From Christiangramia sp. (GTDB taxonomy: Bacteria; Bacteroidota; Bacteroidia; Flavobacteriales; Flavobacteriaceae), in the NCBI GenBank assembly GCA_024635735.1, contig JAGXII010000135.1:1-11261 (forward strand): a stretch of DNA of 11,261 nucleotides, given 5' to 3'. Positions 5,621-11,261 of this stretch are shown here, piece after piece. A program made the position numbers and the translations under genes. A model generated the notes under the pieces. It worked only from the letters and a program-made list of their open reading frames with translations. It was not told where the DNA came from and ran no database searches. Within the stretch, counting starts at the first letter, position 1. Each line of letters starts with the position of its first letter.

Positions 5621-8434
5621 TTAATACCAGCGTCTTGTAAAAAGCCTGATAAGAGTATTTAGATCAAGAGAGACTATAAATCTGATTTTCTGATCGTAAT
5701 CTGGATCTGCGATTTCCCATCCCAGGTTAGAATAAACAGGAAAAAACAATTCAAAATAATCCTGTACCAGGCTTAAACGTATTCCGGAGTCATATAATAA
5801 TTTCCCGTTAACCCCTCTGTTTTTAACGATCCCCACATCGCCGTACGCGAAGATCCACTTCCAGATATTGGTGCTGGCATTAATGGTAGTTAACCATTCA
5901 TTGGCATATTCTGGTTGTAACTGAGATTTGAAACCACCTTCCGCAACAATGATCTGCTGACTAAATAATCCGCTTCCCTGGCTTCTTCCGTAATAATTGT
6001 AATCGAAAAGATAATCTGTAGGCCGGTCCAGTGCAAAACTAAAATAGTCGTTGGATTTTACATCGTTGTATAAAAACACCCCTGAAAAGAATCGAAGATT
6101 GATCTGTCGGTTGTTTTTAAATAGTTTCCTGTATTCAGCGCTTGCAGAAATTTTACTGAATTTATCTGACAATTGAAAATCTATAGAGCCCGTGAAATAC
6201 TTCAGGAAGTTAGGATTGCTATATGCGTAATTTACGTTAAAGACATTGTAATTGGGTTGTGTAAGCGATTGTTGAGGATTCTGGTCTCTTTGTACATTTA
6301 CATTTCTTATTAAAAGCCGTTGCCTTTCATTACTCCTTAAATAAGAATTCCGGAAACCAAAACTCAGGAAGGGCGTATATTTTTTATAGAATAGATCGTA
6401 GCCATAAGAAAAACGGTTTCCGCTAATTCCATAGGTAATCGCGTACAATTCTTTATTTACAAATTGCTCGGTATTATAAATAGCTGCCGAACCCACAAAA
6501 GTCTGACTCGTAAACCCGTATTTAGGAGAAAAATTGAAATTGAAGGTTTTATTGAGAACGGTTTTATTATAAATTTTGGGTCCTATAGAAACTCCGTCAT
6601 AAAGGTTATACTCAAATTCCGGCATAAAAAATACCTGGTGATATCGTGGATCTTCTACATCCTGAAGAAGCCTGAACTGTATTGGCTTATCGAGTAATTT
6701 AGTGACGCCTTCGTAATTATTACGCTGGTTATATTCAGGGATTTCCTGATCATAGTTCAGTGCAAGGCGTTCTATATTATCACGATTTGGAATTTTCACA
6801 GTTTTCTCCCTGTCAATATCTTCCACCCAGGTTTTATAAACTACCTCGTTATTTTTTAAGCCATAGAGGCTTACCGGCATATGGTTACTACGTAGATTTT
6901 TAATGGTAACCGATAAGGAATCATTTTGGTTTTTAACATCCTGGATTGTAAAATCGATCTTTTTGTTAGTGCCAACATATTCATCGTAAAACCACGAAAT
7001 ATCCTTATCGGCATTCTTCTGAAGAACATGTATAAAATCCTGATCGGTTACGGGCTTAAGATTGTAGGTAGAATAAAATTCGGAAATAGACTTCTGCACC
7101 GAGTTATCTTCAAGATAATCTTCAAGGTATTTAATACCAACGCCGGCTTTGTAGGCATTAGCAATATTCTTATTGAATTTCACGAGGGAATCCTGGGAGG
7201 TGGTTAATGGCTGATCCAGATTATGTCGTGCCATATTCATGTATAAAAACTGATATTGATCGTTAAACTCGAGATCTGCAGCATGAAACCACCTTAAACC
7301 TATTACCTTGCTCAGGCTTCCTACAAGCTTCATTTTTGGATAATAAGTATCTACATAATCCATCATGAGCGAAATCTTTATCGCATCGATCACCCATTTT
7401 TCCGTGCGTGGATTTAGCAACAGGGTATTGGCCAGGTAGTATTCAGATAGTGTTTTAAAAACCTTTATATCATATTGAAAACCATCGGGAAAAGGTCTTA
7501 TAAAACCAGGCAGTTGATTAAGGCCGTATATGGGATTCTTCAAATAATCTTCCTGAGTAATAAAAAGATTCCTGTGCGGATATTCTCCTAATCGCTGCTG
7601 AAGAAATCCCAGCGACCTTTCCAGAAGATCCTGTTTTATCTTAAACTGAATTTCTTCATCTCCAATATTGGTGATTAATTGATGATTATTCACATCAAAA
7701 CTTTCAAAAATATAGGCTCGGGTTATATACATTTTGTTTTCCAGTCTTTTCTTTCCGGAAAACAGTATGGTCTTATATCCCTTTTTGGTAATGGTTCTCT
7801 TTAAATCCAATCCCGAGGCGGCATAAAATTCGGTAGGAATATCAAGAGAAATATCAATATTATACGGTTGTACATACTGAAGTCCCAGATCCTGATGCCT
7901 GTATAATTTCCAGCCATTATCTAAAGGCGCTGGCACGAGATACCAGTATCGAAGTTTGTAATTCCCTTCCTGATCTATCCCATAGCGTGTAAATTTATCG
8001 TCGGGAATTTTCAGGGTGTAATTTAAATGCAAGGTGATAGAATCACCTGCGGCAAGAGGTTCATTAAGAAGTATCCTTACTAAATCAACCACATTTCCGG
8101 GACGGTCCCATTCAAGTTCGGTGTCCTGGCTGTTTGTAATATAATGTATATTGGTATGGCCTCTTTCTTCCTCTTTTGCGAAATGAAATCTACGAGCGTA
8201 GTCTTCAGCAAAGCGTTTGGCCAGGGCAGAGGTTTTCGAACTGAAAGCATTATTCCAGTCGTTCAAGTATATACTCACCAATTCCCTTTCTTCGGTATTG
8301 ATGAATTTAATGTCCTGAGTGACCTCAAGACTGTGGGTACTATCTATCAATTTCGCATTAACATTTATGGCATTCTGTGCTGAAAGCCAACTGGTAAAAG
8401 TGAAAAAGATCAGTAAAAACTGAAGGTATCTCAA
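5621..8434 (-). CDS. Secreted M1-aminopeptidase-like protein with outer-membrane barrel
   Basis: A 937-residue protein with a signal peptide (MRYLQFLLIFFTFTSWLSAQ, cut near Ala19). Residues 20-250 resemble the N-terminal beta domain of M1 peptidases. Residues 260-490 resemble the catalytic helical domain, ending in the typical ISWFYDEYVGTN (479-490). A beta-sandwich follows to about 560. Residues 600-937 alternate aromatic and polar residues in strand-like blocks and end RLFTRRWY, as expected for an outer-membrane barrel with a terminal aromatic. The active site looks lost. Where M1 enzymes have HExxH there is KTLSE (327-331), where they have W..NEG there is WVIDA (347-351), and the GxMEN exopeptidase motif is replaced by GLNQLP (304-309). 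Peptidase activity is therefore unlikely, and a binding, chaperone or surface role is more plausible. The only start that fits the signal peptide is TTG at 8434: no ATG, GTG or CTG that could serve lies between it and the stop at 8461. It lies 75 bp downstream of the LOG gene. Confidence 0.75.
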   Translation of the reverse strand: MRYLQFLLIFFTFTSWLSAQNAINVNAKLIDSTHSLEVTQDIKFINTEERELVSIYLNDWNNAFSSKTSALAKRFAEDYARRFHFAKEEERGHTNIHYITNSQDTELEWDRPGNVVDLVRILLNEPLAAGDSITLHLNYTLKIPDDKFTRYGIDQEGNYKLRYWYLVPAPLDNGWKLYRHQDLGLQYVQPYNIDISLDIPTEFYAASGLDLKRTITKKGYKTILFSGKKRLENKMYITRAYIFESFDVNNHQLITNIGDEEIQFKIKQDLLERSLGFLQQRLGEYPHRNLFITQEDYLKNPIYGLNQLPGFIRPFPDGFQYDIKVFKTLSEYYLANTLLLNPRTEKWVIDAIKISLMMDYVDTYYPKMKLVGSLSKVIGLRWFHAADLEFNDQYQFLYMNMARHNLDQPLTTSQDSLVKFNKNIANAYKAGVGIKYLEDYLEDNSVQKSISEFYSTYNLKPVTDQDFIHVLQKNADKDISWFYDEYVGTNKKIDFTIQDVKNQNDSLSVTIKNLRSNHMPVSLYGLKNNEVVYKTWVEDIDREKTVKIPNRDNIERLALNYDQEIPEYNQRNNYEGVTKLLDKPIQFRLLQDVEDPRYHQVFFMPEFEYNLYDGVSIGPKIYNKTVLNKTFNFNFSPKYGFTSQTFVGSAAIYNTEQFVNKELYAITYGISGNRFSYGYDLFYKKYTPFLSFGFRNSYLRSNERQRLLIRNVNVQRDQNPQQSLTQPNYNVFNVNYAYSNPNFLKYFTGSIDFQLSDKFSKISASAEYRKLFKNNRQINLRFFSGVFLYNDVKSNDYFSFALDRPTDYLFDYNYYGRSQGSGLFSQQIIVAEGGFKSQLQPEYANEWLTTINASTNIWKWIFAYGDVGIVKNRGVNGKLLYDSGIRLSLVQDYFELFFPVYSNLGWEIADPDYDQKIRFIVSLDLNTLIRLFTRRWY

Positions 8435-8450
8435 GTATAAAAAATTTAGA

Positions 8451-8465
8451 CTGATAAGCTATCAG
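8451..8465 (-). terminator. Small hairpin between the LOG and M1-like genes, possible weak terminator
   Basis: CTGATA-GCT-TATCAG on the minus strand forms a 6-bp stem with a 3-nt loop. A T-rich run (AAATTTTTTATA, 8447-8436) follows four bases later. It lies 45 bp after the LOG stop and 16 bp before the TTG start. It could be a weak terminator or attenuator of the uvrA unit, or a leader structure near the start; the short, AT-rich stem keeps confidence low. Confidence 0.3.
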
Positions 8466-8468
8466 GGC

Positions 8469-8497
8469 TAAATATAATCAAACTTTAATACCTTCAA
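8469..8497 (-). promoter_or_regulatory. Possible promoter for the M1-like gene
   Basis: On the minus strand TTG (8497-8495), an 18-bp spacer and TATATTTA (8476-8469) resemble the Bacteroidetes -33/-7 pair with one mismatch at the last base. It lies between the LOG stop and the TTG start and would give a leader of about 28 bases containing the hairpin. Confidence 0.35.
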
Positions 8498-8509
8498 TAA
8501 GTGTATTAA

Positions 8510-9202
8510 CTAGAAATTAGGACTAAGATTATATTCATCATAGAATTTATCGAGAATCTCGATAACTTCGTCTTCAGTATCAACTACTTGTACCAGATCT
8601 ATATCTGCTTCATTAATATTCTGAAAGCTGTCCAGTAAAGTTTTTCTAATCCATTCTACGAGTCCCCCCCAGAATTCGGTACCTACAAGAATGATAGGAA
8701 ATTTATCTATTTTGTGAGTCTGGATCAATGTGATAGCTTCGAATAATTCATCAAGAGTTCCGAATCCACCAGGCATTACCACAAAACCCTGAGAGTATTT
8801 TACGAACATTACCTTTCTAACAAAGAAGTAATCAAAGTCGAGACTTTTATCATTATCTATATAAGGATTGTCATGTTGCTCAAAAGGCAGATCGATGTTT
8901 AGCCCTACAGAGGTTCCGCCGGCCAGATGAGCTCCTTTGTTACCGGCTTCCATAATCCCGGGACCACCACCGGTTATTACCCCATAACCGTTGTCTACGA
9001 TTTTTTTTGCAACTTTCTCGGCTAACTGATAATATTTCATATCTGGTTTCGTACGAGCAGAGCCGAATATGGAAACGCAGGGACCAATTTGACTTAACTT
9101 TTCATAGCCATTCACAAATTCTCCCATTATTTTAAAGATCGCCCAGGAATCGTTGGTTTTTATCTCGTTCCAGGCTTTATTTCTGTTATCTGTTCTCATC
9201 AT
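8510..9202 (-). CDS. LOG/TIGR00730-family nucleotide phosphoribohydrolase
   Basis: A 230-residue cytoplasmic Rossmann-fold protein of the LOG ('lysine decarboxylase-like') family. Characterised members hydrolyse the N-glycosidic bond of nucleoside 5'-monophosphates: plant and bacterial LOG act on cytokinin ribotides, E. coli PpnN on purine and pyrimidine nucleotides. Visible marks are SIFGSAR (44-50), GYGVITGGGPGIMEAGNKGA (72-91), VRKVMF (128-133), and the signature PGGFGTLDE (144-152), which carries the catalytic Glu152 and the phosphate-binding glycines. The ~40-residue N-terminal extension before the first strand (AWNEIKTNDSWAIFKIMGEF) is common in the bacterial subgroup of about 230-240 residues. 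Lysine decarboxylase is an old wrong name. Two tandem ATGs (9202 and 9199) can serve as start, with no Shine-Dalgarno. The gene begins 15 bp after the uvrA stop, so co-transcription is likely. Its substrate is not readable from sequence; nucleotide salvage or removal of damaged nucleotides would suit the uvrA linkage, but that is inference. Confidence 0.9.
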   Translation of the reverse strand: MMRTDNRNKAWNEIKTNDSWAIFKIMGEFVNGYEKLSQIGPCVSIFGSARTKPDMKYYQLAEKVAKKIVDNGYGVITGGGPGIMEAGNKGAHLAGGTSVGLNIDLPFEQHDNPYIDNDKSLDFDYFFVRKVMFVKYSQGFVVMPGGFGTLDELFEAITLIQTHKIDKFPIILVGTEFWGGLVEWIRKTLLDSFQNINEADIDLVQVVDTEDEVIEILDKFYDEYNLSPNF

Positions 9203-9217
9203 TTTTTGGCTGGTTAT

Positions 9218-11261
9218 CTAATGCAGTTCTTTCTTTAGATACTGCGCTGTATAACTTTTTTTGTTTTTAATAATTTCTTCGGGTGCACCGGTGGCTACTA
9301 CTTTCCCTCCGCCTTTCCCGCCTTCATATCCAATATCGATTATATGATCAGCCATTTTGATCACATCCATATTATGTTCGATAATGAGTACGGTATTTCC
9401 TTTATTGGTTAATTTATTTAATACTTCCATAAGGACACGAATATCCTCAAAATGAAGCCCCGTGGTAGGCTCGTCTAATATATAAAAAGTATTTCCAGTA
9501 TCACGTTTTGATAACTCGGTTGCGAGTTTTATACGCTGAGCTTCCCCACCAGAGAGGGTAGTGGACTGTTGTCCAAGACTTATGTAGCCCAGACCTACAT
9601 CCTGAATTGCTTTCAACTTCCTGTAAATCTTCGGGATATTCTCAAAAAACGTCGTCGCTTCATTAATGGTCATTTCCAGAATATCTGAGATCGACTTACC
9701 TTTAAATCTAATTTCAAGAGTTTCTCTATTGAAACGTTTTCCCTGGCAGGTTTCACATTCAACATACACATCCGGCAGAAAATTCATTTCAATCACTCTC
9801 AAGCCGCCACCTTTACAAGTTTCGCAACGACCTCCTTTAACATTAAAACTAAATCTTCCAGGCTTATATCCACGAATCTGGGCTTCCGGTGTTTTGGCAA
9901 AAATATTTCTAATTTCAGAAAAAACGCCTGTATAAGTCGCGGGATTCGATCTTGGGGTTCTTCCAATGGGGGACTGGTTGATATCGATCACCTTATCTAT
10001 ATTATCAAGACCTTTTATGCTTTTGTATGGCTTTGGTATCTTAACTCCATTGAAATAATGAGCATTCATAATTGGATATAAAGTCTCATTAATTAATGTG
10101 GATTTTCCACTTCCCGAAACACCGGTAACCGCTATCATTTTCCCAAGCGGAATGGTGATATTTACCCCTTTGAGGTTATTTCCGGTGGCCCCTTTAAGTT
10201 CGATTTTTTTGCCGTTTCCTTTCCTTCGCTCTTTGGGGATTGGGATCTCTTTTTTTCCGCTTAGATAATCGGCGGTTAGAGTATCATGTTTCATCAATTC
10301 GGCAGGAGTGCCTTCACTTATGATTTCGCCTCCATGCTTTCCTGCAAAAGGGCCAATATCGATCACATGATCTGCACGCTCGATCATGTCTTTATCATGT
10401 TCAACAACAATTACCGTATTTCCTATATCTCGCAGAGATTCCAGGGAATTGATAAGTTTTTCGTTATCTCTTTGATGTAACCCAATACTCGGTTCATCAA
10501 GAATATATAGAACTCCCACCAGTTGTGAGCCTATTTGAGTGGCAAGCCTGATTCTCTGAGCTTCTCCACCAGATAAGGACTTGGAACTACGATTAAGATT
10601 AAGGTAAGTAAGGCCTACATCTACTAAAAATTGCAATCTGGTTCGAATCTCTTTTATAACTTCGGAAGCAATCTGAAGCTGTTTTTCGCTTAAATGCTTT
10701 TCGATATTTGCAAACCATTCAGTAAGATCTGTAATATCAAGCTGTGATAAATCTGCAATATTCTTATCATATATTTTAAAGAAAAGAGCTTCTTTTTTCA
10801 GCCTTGCACCATCACAATCAGGACAAATTACTTTATTCATATATTCTTTAGACCAGCGACGAAGGGAGGTAGAGTCATTATTCCTATAGGTGGTTTCAAT
10901 AAAGGTGGCGACTCCTTCAAAATCTATTTTATAGTCTCTGGTAATTCCCAGAGATTTTGATTCCCGGGAGAATTTTTCTTTTCCGCCATATAAAATCATT
11001 TGGATGGCTTCCTCTGGAATATTTTTTATTGGATCGGTAAGATTGAATTCAAAGCGTTCAGCAATAAGTTGAAGTTGTGAAAAAACCCAATTCTTTTTCT
11101 GCGGACCGTGTGGCGCAAGACCTCCGCTTTTGATAGATTTAGATTGATCCGGAATAATCTTTTTCTCATTCACCTGGTATAAGGTGCCTATCCCGTTACA
11201 GGTAGGACACGCTCCTTTAGGAGAGTTGAACGAAAAGCTATTAGGCTCTGGCGAGGGATAA
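9218..11261 (-). CDS. uvrA: Excinuclease ABC subunit A (UvrA), N-terminal part beyond window
   Basis: DNA-damage recognition ATPase of nucleotide excision repair, working as a dimer with UvrB. In-window reading begins with the codon at 11260-11258 and gives 680 residues; about 940 are usual, so roughly the first quarter, including the first Walker A, is missing. Counting from that codon: zinc-finger cysteines 18 and 21 (GACPTCNG) and 146 and 149 (CPDCDGARL); first signature LSGGEAQRIRLA (229-240) and Walker B LYILDEPS; second Walker A GVSGSGKST (380-388); second zinc finger CETCKGGG (479-486) and CETCQGKRF (502-510); second signature LSGGEAQRIKLA (569-580) and Walker B FYILDEPTTGLH. All expected residues are intact. 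The GTG at 11173-11171 is an internal Val codon, not a start, because the family-typical sequence SFSFNSPKGACP continues upstream. The LOG gene follows 15 bp downstream. Whether the transcript is SOS-controlled cannot be judged as the promoter is outside. Confidence 0.97.
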   Translation of the reverse strand, partial: YPSPEPNSFSFNSPKGACPTCNGIGTLYQVNEKKIIPDQSKSIKSGGLAPHGPQKKNWVFSQLQLIAERFEFNLTDPIKNIPEEAIQMILYGGKEKFSRESKSLGITRDYKIDFEGVATFIETTYRNNDSTSLRRWSKEYMNKVICPDCDGARLKKEALFFKIYDKNIADLSQLDITDLTEWFANIEKHLSEKQLQIASEVIKEIRTRLQFLVDVGLTYLNLNRSSKSLSGGEAQRIRLATQIGSQLVGVLYILDEPSIGLHQRDNEKLINSLESLRDIGNTVIVVEHDKDMIERADHVIDIGPFAGKHGGEIISEGTPAELMKHDTLTADYLSGKKEIPIPKERRKGNGKKIELKGATGNNLKGVNITIPLGKMIAVTGVSGSGKSTLINETLYPIMNAHYFNGVKIPKPYKSIKGLDNIDKVIDINQSPIGRTPRSNPATYTGVFSEIRNIFAKTPEAQIRGYKPGRFSFNVKGGRCETCKGGGLRVIEMNFLPDVYVECETCQGKRFNRETLEIRFKGKSISDILEMTINEATTFFENIPKIYRKLKAIQDVGLGYISLGQQSTTLSGGEAQRIKLATELSKRDTGNTFYILDEPTTGLHFEDIRVLMEVLNKLTNKGNTVLIIEHNMDVIKMADHIIDIGYEGGKGGGKVVATGAPEEIIKNKKSYTAQYLKKELH

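Noticed and set aside
11171..11173. GTG at 11173 as the start of a shortened UvrA-like protein.
   Set aside because: The frame stays open to the window edge with conserved UvrA sequence including two zinc-finger cysteines, so this is an internal Val codon of full-length uvrA.

Overview
The window looks like a chromosomal segment from a member of the Flavobacteriaceae (Bacteroidetes), probably near Gramella/Christiangramia, Salegentibacter or Zunongwangia. The genus is a guess. The evidence is the AT-rich intergenic DNA, promoters of the Bacteroidetes type (TAnnTTTG at -7 with TTG about 20 bp upstream), weak or absent Shine-Dalgarno sequences, a fused alpha/beta E1 dehydrogenase, and an outer-membrane-barrel protein with an M1-peptidase-like ectodomain.

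Left edge (1-557): the first 28 codons of an IS1595-family transposase run off the left end on the minus strand. Next to it is a decayed DUF2853 gene on the plus strand, with two in-frame stops and a one-base frameshift, closed by a good intrinsic terminator. This is the only degenerate part of the window.

Middle left (573-3017): a promoter and a CvfB-type S1 RNA-binding protein gene on plus. Its end overlaps by 7 bp the end of a minus-strand gene for a small secreted protein of unknown function. A 233-bp divergent region then leads to menB (menaquinone biosynthesis, type II active site). A perfect 17-bp hairpin sits between menB and the next, convergent gene.

Middle right (3033-8505): all minus. 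First is a 799-residue E1 dehydrogenase of the 2-oxoacid dehydrogenase type, alpha and beta halves in one chain, with its own promoter. Its magnesium-binding motif shows a reciprocal Asp/Asn exchange. Upstream of it is a 937-residue secreted protein: an M1-aminopeptidase-like ectodomain without the zinc-binding residues, joined to a C-terminal outer-membrane barrel, starting at TTG.

Right (8510-11261): a LOG/TIGR00730-family nucleotide hydrolase gene lies 15 bp downstream of uvrA, so the two are probably co-transcribed. uvrA runs off the right end and lacks roughly its first quarter.

Most of the window is housekeeping content. The points that deserve attention are the metal-site exchange in the E1 protein, the inactive-looking M1-barrel protein, and the gene decay beside the transposase. 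I see no CRISPR array, tRNA, rRNA, prophage or defence island, and no convincing new multigene system.
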